Counted from the stretch's first letter, positions 26,327 through 35,378 are shown. The stretch: 64,000 nt of DNA from Denitrovibrio acetiphilus DSM 12809 (GCF_000025725.1 NC_013943.1:1736001-1800000), one strand, 5' to 3'. Translations and numbers: made by a program. Notes: generated by a model from the letters alone, not told the origin.

Positions 26327-28660
26327 TTACGCCTTAGTAATTGTTACAAATGTTTCGTGCAGCGCAGCATTACCAGAGATAGGTTCGATATAATCTTCGA
26401 GAATCTCTGCCTGTGAGGCACCTTTATTGTAAACGTGGCTAAGCTGCGGTGAGAGACGACCGAAACCGTGAGCATAAAATACGCAGTCAGGGCGAATCTT
26501 CTCTGTTACGTATGCCGCAAGCTCCTGCTCTCCAACACTGCTTGTCACCTTCACCCTGTCGCCGTCAACAATGTTAAGCTTTTTCGCCTCAGCACTGTTT
26601 AACCACAAAGTGTTCTCTTTCTGAATCTCCCAGAGGAAGCCGTTGTTCTGAGTTCCTGTATGGGTGTTCCACGCGTGACGTCCGAGGATGAAACGATATT
26701 TACCCGGCTCAGGCTGGCGGGGTGCTCTATATGTAGGGAGCCCGTCAAGACCTTCCGCAACATATTTAACGTTAAGCAGCTCAATTTTACCTGTTCTGGT
26801 TTTGAACCTGTACCCCGGTTTCCTTGTATTTCCGTATGTTGGTTTATCGGAAAGATAGAAAACGCCCTCTTTAAGCATCTGCTCATATGCCCCCGGATGT
26901 CCGGAGAGCTGGTATTTAATATAGTCCTGAATAGGTTTATTAAGAATGCCGTCAACAATTTCATCTTTGAAATCATCTACTTCAAATTCGTCAGCATCAT
27001 CCCAGAGTTCAGGAATTTTAACCATTTCATTAACCACACCCTGAGCTATGTCGAACATTGATTTTGTTTTGAAAACAGGTTCAACAACAGCCTGACGGAA
27101 TGTTGCAATAGGCCAGATACCGGAAAGTGAGTGAACCACATCCCAGCGTTCAAGGTATGTTGACTCAGGGATAACAAGGTCAGCATAATAGGCAGCTTCT
27201 GTCATCTGAATGTCTATAGCACAGATGAATTCCATCTTGTCTATCATCTGCATTGTTTTCTTTCTGTTAGGTACAGCTTCTATAAAGTTTTGCTTATAGA
27301 TAACCATGGCATCGACCTTATAAGGATCTTCCCTGAGAACTGCATCTCTGAGACGAGTCCATGAACCGTCTTTTTCAGAAAGGTAAGTACATGAATCTTT
27401 CGGAAGACCGGAGCTGGATCTTTCATCATCGGGAAGATTATTTGCAAAAGCCCCGTATGAAGCAACATCTATCCTGCTTTCTGCCTGCTCGTAATAAGGG
27501 AAAAGTACATCATACTTTTTTATAGGAACAGGAGACTTAGGACATATACCGCCCTCAGTGTCCCAACATCCGCATATGGCTGAAAGTATTGCGCAGGCAC
27601 GGCGGAAGTAAACATCGTTCACATACCAGCTTGTTCTGCGTCCGGGATATGCTATAGAGCGAGGTGCATATTTGGCAAACTCTCTGGCTGTCCAGTAGAT
27701 TTCACTCGCAGGGATTTCACATTCATTTTCAGCCCACTCAGGAGTGTATTGTTTAACATGAGCTTTAAGCTCTTCAAAACCATGAGTGTATTCGTTAACA
27801 AAAGCTTCATCGTGAAGATTTTCGCTTATGATAACATTAATCAGGGCAAGAACAAAAGCGAGGTCTGTCCCCGGCTTTACAGGATACCACTTATCAGCTT
27901 TCGCTGCGGTAGCTGTGTATCTCGGGTCAAGATAAACTATCTGCTGCCCTTTCGGTCTGTTTTTCTGAATATCTATTGAATCAGGTGTGACTATAGCCTC
28001 TGCCCTGTTTGAACCAAACATGATAGCAAACATAGCATTGTGCATATCTGCATCAGGGAAAACCCCGAAAACAGAAGACCACCCCTGAATAACAGAAGAA
28101 AGGCAAAGGGTTGGGTGCCTTACGGTGTTGAGTGAACCGTATGACTGTACAAGATAATGGAACATGTGCTCCTGAAAGCCCTCAGAAGATGCAAACAGGA
28201 CAGAAGATCTGTTCTGATTTTTCACTTTATGCTCAGCAAGTTTTTCTGCAAGCATTTTGAAAGCTTCTTCATAGGATATCTTCTTCCACTTCCCCTCACC
28301 CCTTTCACCGACTCTGACAAGAGGAGTTGTAAGTCTTTCATGATTGTACGGCTCTTCAGCGCCAGCGTTACCACGAGCACAAAGCATTGCACGGCTTTTG
28401 AAAAACTTTGGGTTTGGATTGAGTTTCTTTATTTTCCCGTCTACAACGTGAGCAAAGAAACCACATTTGTTAACACACATCTCACAGCTAGATGCGATGT
28501 GTTTTTCGCCTTTTTCACCAGTAGGTGCTGGTGCATCATGACCACTGCTGGCCACTGCTTTAAAGGTAGTTAGGTTAGCAGCAAATACCCCAGCAGCTAC
28601 TGCACCACCTGATGCCGCAAGAAAACGCCTACGGCTCAGACTCATACCGGAAAGCTTCAT
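26327..28660 (-). CDS. Psr/Phs/Arr-type molybdopterin oxidoreductase catalytic subunit
   Basis: A 777-aa catalytic subunit. Tat signal SRRRFLAAS (9-17). The [4Fe-4S] site is Cys59, Cys62, Cys66 and Cys94 (C-x2-C-x3-C spacing). Cys186 in RHPTLCLSS sits where polysulfide, thiosulfate and arsenate reductases have the Mo-ligating Cys. With the FeS and NrfD genes this makes a periplasmic respiratory complex. The neighbouring rhodanese, FccAB and lack of ars genes favour a sulfur substrate (polysulfide, thiosulfate or tetrathionate), but the sequence alone does not decide. AGGAGG precedes the ATG. An inverted repeat overlaps its -10. Confidence 0.92.
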   Translation of the reverse strand: MKLSGMSLSRRRFLAASGGAVAAGVFAANLTTFKAVASSGHDAPAPTGEKGEKHIASSCEMCVNKCGFFAHVVDGKIKKLNPNPKFFKSRAMLCARGNAGAEEPYNHERLTTPLVRVGERGEGKWKKISYEEAFKMLAEKLAEHKVKNQNRSSVLFASSEGFQEHMFHYLVQSYGSLNTVRHPTLCLSSVIQGWSSVFGVFPDADMHNAMFAIMFGSNRAEAIVTPDSIDIQKNRPKGQQIVYLDPRYTATAAKADKWYPVKPGTDLAFVLALINVIISENLHDEAFVNEYTHGFEELKAHVKQYTPEWAENECEIPASEIYWTAREFAKYAPRSIAYPGRRTSWYVNDVYFRRACAILSAICGCWDTEGGICPKSPVPIKKYDVLFPYYEQAESRIDVASYGAFANNLPDDERSSSGLPKDSCTYLSEKDGSWTRLRDAVLREDPYKVDAMVIYKQNFIEAVPNRKKTMQMIDKMEFICAIDIQMTEAAYYADLVIPESTYLERWDVVHSLSGIWPIATFRQAVVEPVFKTKSMFDIAQGVVNEMVKIPELWDDADEFEVDDFKDEIVDGILNKPIQDYIKYQLSGHPGAYEQMLKEGVFYLSDKPTYGNTRKPGYRFKTRTGKIELLNVKYVAEGLDGLPTYRAPRQPEPGKYRFILGRHAWNTHTGTQNNGFLWEIQKENTLWLNSAEAKKLNIVDGDRVKVTSSVGEQELAAYVTEKIRPDCVFYAHGFGRLSPQLSHVYNKGASQAEILEDYIEPISGNAALHETFVTITKA

Positions 28661-28723
28661 ATAGGGACCTCCTAGTATTTCAATAACTATCAGTTATTTA
28701 TAAACTTCACGCCAGTTCATGTT

Positions 28724-28744
28724 TTGTATACGGTATACAATATA
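28724..28744 (-). promoter_or_regulatory. Operator overlapping the -10 of the Psr-like operon
   Basis: TTGTATAC-G-GTATACAA (28724-28740) is a perfect 8-1-8 inverted repeat. A minus-strand promoter TTGCAA (28762-28767), 17 nt, TATATT (28739-28744) runs into it, so a bound protein would block the start site. This layout suggests repression. Confidence 0.6.
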
Positions 28745-28767
28745 CATAGCATAAGATCGTATTGCAA

Positions 28768-29234
28768 GTGCTTTCTGTACAGTTTTATCAAATTTTATAA
28801 CCGTGTTTCCTGAACTAAACGAAACGCATAAAGCACTATTACATTTAACAAAAATACATGGTTTATAACTGAATTATATTACTATTAATTCAGTAGGAAT
28901 ACCCATGAGCGAAACGAGTTTGATTTATTAAATAATCAACTCTAACATTACTTTACAAAAACACCTCTTATGTATAAAAATAAGAATGAAAAAATATAAA
29001 AATATACAGAAATTACGATTTAACTGTATGCAAACAATCTTATCAGCAACAATTGCGATATATAGTACAGTAAACGACTATAATTAGATTTTATATATAT
29101 TCATAAAAATTTTGACTAAATATGACAACAGAGCACAAAAAACACATGCTGAACATTTAAACTTTTCAGTGTTATCATATCTATCTTGCTTATATAGATA
29201 AGGTCGAGATCATGCAAAGCTCTTAAAAAAACGT
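28768..29234. other. AT-rich intergenic region, nothing recognised
   Basis: About 470 bases between the Psr-like promoter and the porin terminator. All frames are short; no RNA gene or repeat copy is seen. Confidence 0.4.
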
Positions 29235-29270
29235 AAAAAGGCAGCCCGCACACGCCTTCAGCGGGCTGCC
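29235..29270 (-). terminator. Terminator after the porin gene
   Basis: GGCAGCCCGC and GCGGGCTGCC form a perfect 10-bp stem with an 11-nt loop, followed by TTTTT on the minus strand. Confidence 0.85.
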
Positions 29271-29296
29271 CTATATTTCAGCTTATCACGCAGATA

Positions 29297-31234
29297 TTAG
29301 TATCTGTATGTGAAAGAAGCGTAAACTTTATCAACTTTATCTGTAACAGCCATCATAGTATCAAAGGCTGTCGCATCTTCGATCTTTTTAGGAGCGCCAA
29401 GGTAAGAACCTGAGCCTGTGTATTCGTAATCAAAGTGCTGGTATCCGATAGTAGCAAAAAGTCTGTCGCCAACGATCGGCTGATGATAGTAGACATCGTA
29501 AACCTTACCGCGAACAGCAAGTTTAGACCCTACAAGGTCGTCCTCAGCAGCAGTCATAGATACCCAATATTTACTACCCTGATTGTATTCAAAGCCGAAT
29601 TTACCACCTGTGAGAGGTATCTCAGGAGTAGCAACACCAACCCAAACACTTGTACCGGTTTTACTATCTTTAGAACCAAGCATCCTGTCCATATCCATAA
29701 ACTGATACATAGCAGACCTTGATCTGCCGTCAGGATGAGATTTGGACATAGCAAAAGAAGTAAACCATGAAAATCCGAATGTTTCACCCTGAGCAAGAAG
29801 TGAGTGCCATTCCATGTCACCAACTTCTGCGGTGGCTTCAAGCCTAGAAGAAGAGCCAGAATAGTTAGGAGTTATCTGGTATTCATCATATGAACCATCC
29901 GCACTGAGATCAGTATTCTGACCAACTACGGTAAACGGCATTACTGCTGCACCTGTGAAACCATCTGTCACACCAAAACCTCTTGCAAAGTTGTACCACA
30001 GCTTATACTGGTCATCATCGTAAAACTTAACAATAACACCAAGAAACTCAACGTCATCTACTTCAGGTGAAGCGATCAGCCCGTTATTAGCCGCCATAGC
30101 ATTGCTTGAACCCCAGCCTGACTCAAAGCCTTTACCGTAACAAATCTTAATGAATGATCCTGGCAGAAATTCTAAAAGGTTTTCAAAATCGAACTGAAGT
30201 GAAGCACCGTCAAACTGCCACTGAATTATGTGAGAGAGAGGTGAACCGCCGAGAGTTGCGTATTCTGAATTTTCTTTACCGGGACCGAAAGTTGAAGGCC
30301 TTCTACCAAATGAGAAGTGCCAGCCAAGATCACCGATTTCATTTTTATAAACAAAATAAGCTCTCTCAACATGCAGTTTGTCATCAGTAGGAACAGAACC
30401 TGCATTACCGTCAAGGTACATAGACTTATATGATCCGTCCATCCACTGAACGTCACTTGCGTCAGACCATACTTTGTTCATAACAAGACGACCAGCAAAG
30501 GATAGCTTGTCATTGACACGGCTGTTAAGTCTGATTCTGAGCCTGTTAGTAAAAAGTGAACTGTTGTTATGGTCATATTTGCGCGGCTTCATATTAGAAA
30601 AAAGAGTTTTCATCATCTGAAGCTGAGTTGCTGAAAGAGTGGTAGATGAGAGCATATCCTGCATATATACCATCATTGCAGCTTCCATCTGAGATGCGCC
30701 ATAATTGGTCATCATGTTACCAATAGCTGTCTGAACCTCTGCTGTTCCCATCCATGAAGTTATTTCAGGATTAGTCATCATAGCACCTGTCACATCAGGA
30801 TTAGCAGCTAAATCTGTTATAAACTGATAAAGCTCCTGACCATAGACAGAGTTTGCAGCAAACGGGTCAAATGCGTCATTAAAACCATTATTGTTTGTAT
30901 CCCATGACTCTGTAGCGTTTGCAGGATTACCATCAGCATCAGTGTTGATCATGTAACCTCTGAGCCACAGCCCCATCATGTCGTTACCCATCGCAGGAAG
31001 AGCCCTGACGTCTTTGTAGCTTATGCTGTCAACTCTCGTACGGAGCTCAACACCAATGTCTACTTTGTCTTTAATACGGTGTACTTCGTTTTTGTCCACA
31101 CGCCTGGACATTTTAAGTACTTCATCCTGAAGCTCTGTAATCTGGGATTTCAGCTCTTCAAGAGTGACATCCGCTGCAAATGCAAAAGATGCAGGGACAA
31201 GGACCAGAAGAATCAAAGATATAATTTTCTTCAT
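29297..31234 (-). CDS. Outer-membrane beta-barrel protein (DUF3373-like porin)
   Basis: A 645-aa exported protein. Signal peptide of about 20 residues ending AFA, then a coiled-coil-like stretch (TLEELKSQITELQDEVLKM) and LRTRVDSISYKD. The body has alternating hydrophobic strands, and the last residues are SFTYRY, a C-terminal aromatic typical of BAM-assembled barrels. The pattern recalls DUF3373 proteins of anaerobic respirers. A role in passing sulfur compounds across the outer membrane is only inferred from its neighbours. It has its own terminator. Confidence 0.8.
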   Translation of the reverse strand: MKKIISLILLVLVPASFAFAADVTLEELKSQITELQDEVLKMSRRVDKNEVHRIKDKVDIGVELRTRVDSISYKDVRALPAMGNDMMGLWLRGYMINTDADGNPANATESWDTNNNGFNDAFDPFAANSVYGQELYQFITDLAANPDVTGAMMTNPEITSWMGTAEVQTAIGNMMTNYGASQMEAAMMVYMQDMLSSTTLSATQLQMMKTLFSNMKPRKYDHNNSSLFTNRLRIRLNSRVNDKLSFAGRLVMNKVWSDASDVQWMDGSYKSMYLDGNAGSVPTDDKLHVERAYFVYKNEIGDLGWHFSFGRRPSTFGPGKENSEYATLGGSPLSHIIQWQFDGASLQFDFENLLEFLPGSFIKICYGKGFESGWGSSNAMAANNGLIASPEVDDVEFLGVIVKFYDDDQYKLWYNFARGFGVTDGFTGAAVMPFTVVGQNTDLSADGSYDEYQITPNYSGSSSRLEATAEVGDMEWHSLLAQGETFGFSWFTSFAMSKSHPDGRSRSAMYQFMDMDRMLGSKDSKTGTSVWVGVATPEIPLTGGKFGFEYNQGSKYWVSMTAAEDDLVGSKLAVRGKVYDVYYHQPIVGDRLFATIGYQHFDYEYTGSGSYLGAPKKIEDATAFDTMMAVTDKVDKVYASFTYRY

Positions 31235-31405
31235 ACAATACTCCCTAGTATTTATATGTGTCAGTCACCGCCTGTATGAACGGCAAGAGACAATAGAGGA
31301 CCGTTGGGATTTGTCCTCTTCAATCCTTATTAACCATGCAAAAAATCCCCCGCAGAACTTTCAGCAAGGAGTGTCGCAGCAAGCCACTAAACTCTTTATT
31401 AAGAA

Positions 31406-32098
31406 TCACTTACTTTCTGTAAAAACATCCTCCATAATCGGGTCAATATCATTTAAAAAGCCCGAAAGTATTACTGAAAAATCACGATAGAACGGCATGT
31501 CATCCCTCTTTGCCACCGCCGCGGCAAAGTGATCTGCGAGTACCGGTCCGTAATTCTCTAACACATTGTATAAATTATGCAGAGAACCATACCAGCTTTC
31601 CAGATTTTCCGGTTCTGACAGTTTTTTGAACAGCATAGAGATAAACTCGAGAACAATATAAACATGATCCTCAAGCTCGGTCACGTCTTCGCCTAAGACA
31701 AAACCTGCCCGTGCCATCCATTCCCGTATTTTAAATGTGCTTTCGCCATAAAGCATCTTATTATCTTCGGTATAAAAAGAGATATAAGGGACTATTTTAT
31801 TACCGTCCATATCCTGCTCGAACAGTTTGATATAATCGCTCTCCATCTCTGTGTGATCATAAAGTGTTATTTTTGAATCTGAATAGTCTGAAATGAAATC
31901 TGCAAACGCTTCCCAGTTATCGTTAAGTGTGTCATAAACATCTTCTTCCGGATACCTGAAAACAAGAGAAAGAAACATAGAAACATTTGAAACAGCCCCA
32001 AATGTTTCGGCGTCCAGCTCAGCATCAGAAAGCATAGATTTAGCTTTCTCATAATTGCCTGCTAATACGTACATTTTAAAATCATTATATATAAACAT
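31406..32098 (-). CDS. TorD/DmsD-family chaperone for molybdoenzyme maturation
   Basis: A 230-aa, all-helical cytoplasmic protein with the TorD-family pattern: an N-terminal SMFLSLVFRYP segment, a central YIKLFEQDMDGN...VPYISFY block (the Y/E-x-x-LF and P-Y-x-S-x-Y signature), and ESTFKIREWMARAG. Such chaperones hold the Tat signal of a Mo enzyme until cofactor is inserted. The likely client is the Psr-like catalytic subunit, since both genes carry the same operator-like site. It is a monocistron facing the porin. Confidence 0.85.
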   Translation of the reverse strand: MFIYNDFKMYVLAGNYEKAKSMLSDAELDAETFGAVSNVSMFLSLVFRYPEEDVYDTLNDNWEAFADFISDYSDSKITLYDHTEMESDYIKLFEQDMDGNKIVPYISFYTEDNKMLYGESTFKIREWMARAGFVLGEDVTELEDHVYIVLEFISMLFKKLSEPENLESWYGSLHNLYNVLENYGPVLADHFAAAVAKRDDMPFYRDFSVILSGFLNDIDPIMEDVFTESK

Positions 32099-32136
32099 TA
32101 CAATAAACCTTTCCGCACTAATCTCTTATTTATTAG

Positions 32137-32199
32137 ACTATATTTTTTTTTTAAAGATTTGTAAAGGGATTTTACAAAAGAAATGTATATTGTATACAC
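32137..32199 (-). promoter_or_regulatory. Promoter and TTGTATACAC site of the TorD-like gene
   Basis: Minus-strand TTTACA, 17 nt, TATAGT (32137-32142). A near-palindrome ATTGTATACACT lies at 32189-32200, about 64 bp upstream of the expected start, a position that would suit an activator. Confidence 0.5.
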
Positions 32200-32252
32200 T
32201 TTAAAAATATGGGGAGACAGCGCATCCCCCCATTTACTCTTATATATAAGCA

Positions 32253-33554
32253 TTATAAAAGCATGTCACTCCAAATGCTTGTGGCCCAGTCCCGAGCATG
32301 TTTCCCGAAAAGAGCATTTCTTGTGGGGGAAACACCGCCGGAAACAGACATAATTCTGTCAATCTTTTCATCATACCTATACACTGCCGACACAAAAATC
32401 CCTTCAGTCTCATTTATCAGTGAATAGCATGTATTAACGTATGTCGGCTCAACAGGATCAAGCCCTTTCAGCTTACGAACCATCTGAACCGCGGCAACTT
32501 TAGCCATTGAGTTTGCAACATATCCCGATTTCGGCACGCCGCCAACAGCACCGTTATGGGTTGCATCACCTATAACATGTACACTGTCATATTTATATGA
32601 CTCAAATGTCTTAGGGTACGCCCTAACCCAGTCATCGCCCTCATTGCTCATAAGCCCAAGATTAAAAGCAGTCTGATTTGCTTTCATTGCAGGTATGATA
32701 TTCGCAACCTCAGGAACAATATCCCCCTGCTCTGAAACAACTCTACCAGTGGACGCATCAACGGACTTAATGAAATTGTCAGGCACATACTCTATAATGC
32801 CCTGATAGTAATCTTCCCATGCCGCCTTGAACAAAGGTCCTTTTGATACAATACCATCGTTGGAATCGAAAACAATGATCTTTGACCCCGGCTTATATTT
32901 CTTTATAAAATTTGCAATGAGCGAAATTCTTTCGTAAGGTCCGGGCGGACACCTGTATGGAGTGGGAGGTACGGACAAAAGAACAACTCCGCCAGGCTCC
33001 ATAGCTTTCAGTCTTTCGGCGAGAAGAACAGTTTCATGCCCTGCCTTCATAGCAGCAGGAAACATCTCAATGGCAGCAGGATTGTTCAATCCTTCAATTG
33101 TTTCATATTTATATGATATCCCCGGAGAAACAAGAAGCAGGTCGTACTCAAGGACACCCTTAGTAGTCATAAGCTTTTTATTTACTGCATCCAGATCTTT
33201 AGCCTCAGCATGGACAACTTTTACACCATAATTCTTAACAAGCCCGTCATAGCTCTTAGTAATATCCTTCATTGTGCGGAAACCGCCGATAACCCAGTTA
33301 CTGACCGGACAGGATATAAACTTTTCCTGACGCTCAACCATAACAACCTCGACAGAAGGATCCTCCAGCTTAATGTACTTTGCTGCTGTTGCTCCACCCC
33401 AGCCGCCTCCAAGTATAACTATTCTTTTACCTGACTTCGGCATAATAACACCGGAACCTTTGCTTACGCTGTCATTGTGGGAGCATCCGAAAATAGCCGT
33501 GCCTGCCGCTGCGGCTGTAGTGTATTTTACAAAATTACGTCGTGATATACTCAT
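32253..33554 (-). CDS. fccB: Flavocytochrome c sulfide dehydrogenase flavoprotein subunit
   Basis: A 433-aa FAD protein exported by Tat (SRRNFVKYT at about 4-12). The FAD motif GGGWGGATAAKYI follows at about 49. The two cysteines that form the redox disulfide are present in EKFISCPVSNWVIGG and TPYRCPPGPYERI, and the C-terminal FAD/cap signature VHVIGDATH is conserved. It would oxidise sulfide (or reduce polysulfide) in the periplasm and pass electrons to the cytochrome encoded 3 nt upstream. Confidence 0.93.
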   Translation of the reverse strand: MSISRRNFVKYTTAAAAGTAIFGCSHNDSVSKGSGVIMPKSGKRIVILGGGWGGATAAKYIKLEDPSVEVVMVERQEKFISCPVSNWVIGGFRTMKDITKSYDGLVKNYGVKVVHAEAKDLDAVNKKLMTTKGVLEYDLLLVSPGISYKYETIEGLNNPAAIEMFPAAMKAGHETVLLAERLKAMEPGGVVLLSVPPTPYRCPPGPYERISLIANFIKKYKPGSKIIVFDSNDGIVSKGPLFKAAWEDYYQGIIEYVPDNFIKSVDASTGRVVSEQGDIVPEVANIIPAMKANQTAFNLGLMSNEGDDWVRAYPKTFESYKYDSVHVIGDATHNGAVGGVPKSGYVANSMAKVAAVQMVRKLKGLDPVEPTYVNTCYSLINETEGIFVSAVYRYDEKIDRIMSVSGGVSPTRNALFGKHARDWATSIWSDMLL

Positions 33555-33557
33555 AAT

Positions 33558-34154
33558 CTACTCCCCCTGTCTTAAGCCTGACAGATAATTTGCCAGAGCA
33601 TTTATCTGCTCATCATCAAGGTCTGCAACCATGCCCATCTCTTCCGACTTAATAGCCCCTGAACGGTAGCGCTTAAGAACTTCTTTAAGATAACCGAGGT
33701 TTTGTCCGCCAATATGCGGATATTCGTCCAACCCCTCCCCTCTTGCTCCATGGCAGTCCATACAGCCGTTTTCTGCCGCAACCTGCCTGCCCATTTTACT
33801 TTTTGCAGAGTCAGTATTATTAGTAGAGTTAACCCACCCCTGAGAGGAATAATACAGAGCTATAGACTCAAGCTGTTCATCCGAATAACCTTTTGCAATA
33901 ATCGACATCTCAACACTCCCCTCACGCTCCCCTCCAGAGAACTCTTTCAACACTTTTGCCATATAGTCCGGATTTTGCCCGCCTATGGTTGCAATATATT
34001 TTCCCGGTGTATTGCCTGATGTTCCATGACAACCCGCGCAGGTTTTACCAAGCCGGGCTCCTTCTGAAACATTTGCTTCTGAAAATCCGGCAACTGGAAG
34101 GATCAGAACCATAGCTGTAATTACAAAATTGAAAAGCCATTTTGATTTTTTCAT
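33558..34154 (-). CDS. fccA: Diheme cytochrome c subunit of sulfide dehydrogenase
   Basis: A 198-aa c-type cytochrome with a signal peptide (ending near PVAGFSEA) and two c4-like domains, each with a heme motif: CAGCH (about 40) and CMDCH (about 131). Each is followed by a Met-containing stretch (KVLKEF, then MSIIAKG; and EEMGMV) able to give the distal ligand. The ATG at 34154 follows GGAGG at good spacing, preferred to the overlapping GTG at 34160. First gene of fccA-fccB. Confidence 0.9.
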   Translation of the reverse strand: MKKSKWLFNFVITAMVLILPVAGFSEANVSEGARLGKTCAGCHGTSGNTPGKYIATIGGQNPDYMAKVLKEFSGGEREGSVEMSIIAKGYSDEQLESIALYYSSQGWVNSTNNTDSAKSKMGRQVAAENGCMDCHGARGEGLDEYPHIGGQNLGYLKEVLKRYRSGAIKSEEMGMVADLDDEQINALANYLSGLRQGE

Positions 34155-34461
34155 ACGCACCTCCGTACTAGTTATTTACAAAAAAAATGCTGTGAACAAT
34201 TCTACCATATTAAAGAATTATTTCTTATAATACTTTTTTAATCTTATTTTACATCATTGTCAATACGGGCACAATATGAACTGAATATACCTAATAATCA
34301 AACATTACTATATGTGAACTATATCACTTTATTCAGCATATTATCAATATAAGCAGAAAATTGTATACAATGTACAAAAACCCCTTGAAATAATATTTCC
34401 CCAGTGTTATCTTACGAACAAACAAACACCAATTTATTTGGTTTTAGTAAGGAGAATTCAT
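34155..34461. promoter_or_regulatory. Divergent control region with ATTGTATACAAT operator
   Basis: About 300 bases between fccA and a small exported protein. The perfect palindrome ATTGTATACAAT lies at 34360-34371. A plus-strand promoter TTGAAA (34385-34390), 17 nt, TATCTT (34408-34413) follows, putting the operator centre near -55. No clear fccA promoter stands out. Confidence 0.55.
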
Positions 34462-34791
34462 ATGTTCAGAAAAGCTATGCTTGTTGTTCTTGCTGTTGTT
34501 TTCATGGCTACTAACGTTTTCGCTATGGATTTCAACGCTGGTGACGGTAGAAAAGGTAAAAGACTTTGGAAAAGATATCACACAAAATGCGCTGACGGTA
34601 CAAAACTCAGTGCTAAAGCCGGTGCTGCTACACGCACACAGGCTCAGTGGAAAGACGCTTTCCAGAACCCTGCAAAACTTCCTTGCGGCGGTCAGTGGGA
34701 AGGAATCAAAACTACTGAAGATATGCAGGACGCTTTCAGATATCTCTACGATCACGCAGCTGACTCTGACCAGCCAGAAACTTGTGGCTAA
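34462..34791 (+). CDS. Small exported cytochrome-c-like protein without heme motif
   Basis: A 109-aa protein with a signal peptide cut near FAMDF and a mature part of about 85 residues. The pattern (GRKGKRLWKRYHTKCADG, then TRTQAQWKDAF and a helical DAFRYLYDHAADSDQPE) resembles small monoheme cytochromes c, but there is no CxxCH; Cys remain only as KCADG, PCGG and TCG. It may be a heme-less relative with a metal or thiol role. AAGGAG precedes the ATG at 34462. Codon use is strongly biased and a strong promoter and terminator flank it, which suggests high expression. Confidence 0.72.
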   Translation: MFRKAMLVVLAVVFMATNVFAMDFNAGDGRKGKRLWKRYHTKCADGTKLSAKAGAATRTQAQWKDAFQNPAKLPCGGQWEGIKTTEDMQDAFRYLYDHAADSDQPETCG

Positions 34792-34817
34792 GATCCGGCT
34801 TCTACAGTTATAATAAT

Positions 34818-34855
34818 AAAGGCGTATATTACCTATGAGATATACGCCTTTTTTT
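34818..34855 (+). terminator. Terminator after the small exported protein gene
   Basis: AAAGGCGTATAT and ATATACGCCTTT form a perfect 12-bp stem with a 10-nt loop, then a T run. Confidence 0.9.
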
Positions 34856-34880
34856 ATGCTTCAAGTTAAAACTATTAAGA

Positions 34881-35225
34881 TCATTTAGGCTCTGTACTCT
34901 CACCTTTGTCATCTTCAACAGCACCAAAGATTGCATTCATTCTCGCCAATATGGTCATAGTAAGCTGTCTGTGCTCTTTAAAAAGCTCCACAAGCCCATC
35001 ATAACTATCTGCAAGCTGTCTGTTCTGTATACGCAGAGATTCGATCTTGTCTTTAGCAGAGTCAAGCTCTGTCTCCAGCTTTAGTATCCTGTCGGAATTA
35101 CTCTTTGATGTGACCTCCACAGCCTTATAGGAAGCAATGTCCGGCGCCTGAACATTCTGAGCGGAACCCGACGCACAGGAGATCAAAAAAAGAGGCATGG
35201 CAATTAAAATCAAAGGTCTTTTCAT
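34881..35225 (-). CDS. Small coiled-coil lipoprotein, function unknown
   Basis: A 114-aa predicted lipoprotein: lipobox ISC (Cys17), a linker, then a heptad-rich coiled coil (ILKLETELDSAKDKIESLRI) and an acidic tail. The start at 35225 is preferred (AGGATGG 5 nt upstream) over ATG 35234, which has no room for a ribosome site. The product resembles Lpp-like or YbgF-like coiled-coil envelope proteins only in general form. It is convergent with the small exported protein. Confidence 0.72.
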   Translation of the reverse strand: MKRPLILIAMPLFLISCASGSAQNVQAPDIASYKAVEVTSKSNSDRILKLETELDSAKDKIESLRIQNRQLADSYDGLVELFKEHRQLTMTILARMNAIFGAVEDDKGESTEPK

Positions 35226-35317
35226 TTCGTCCATCCTAGTATATAATTTTCTGAATGTAACACTACAGAGCAGGCATAGCAAGGATATATTAAGTCTATT
35301 TATTTGGATTTACACTA

Positions 35318-35346
35318 TTGACATGAATATGTCTTTCTGGTAGTCT
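35318..35346 (+). promoter_or_regulatory. Probable promoter of rpsT
   Basis: TTGACA (35318-35323), 17 nt, TAGTCT (35341-35346); the -10 is weak. Confidence 0.4.
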
Positions 35347-35378
35347 CTACTGCTCATAAAAATAAACGAGGTGAAGAA

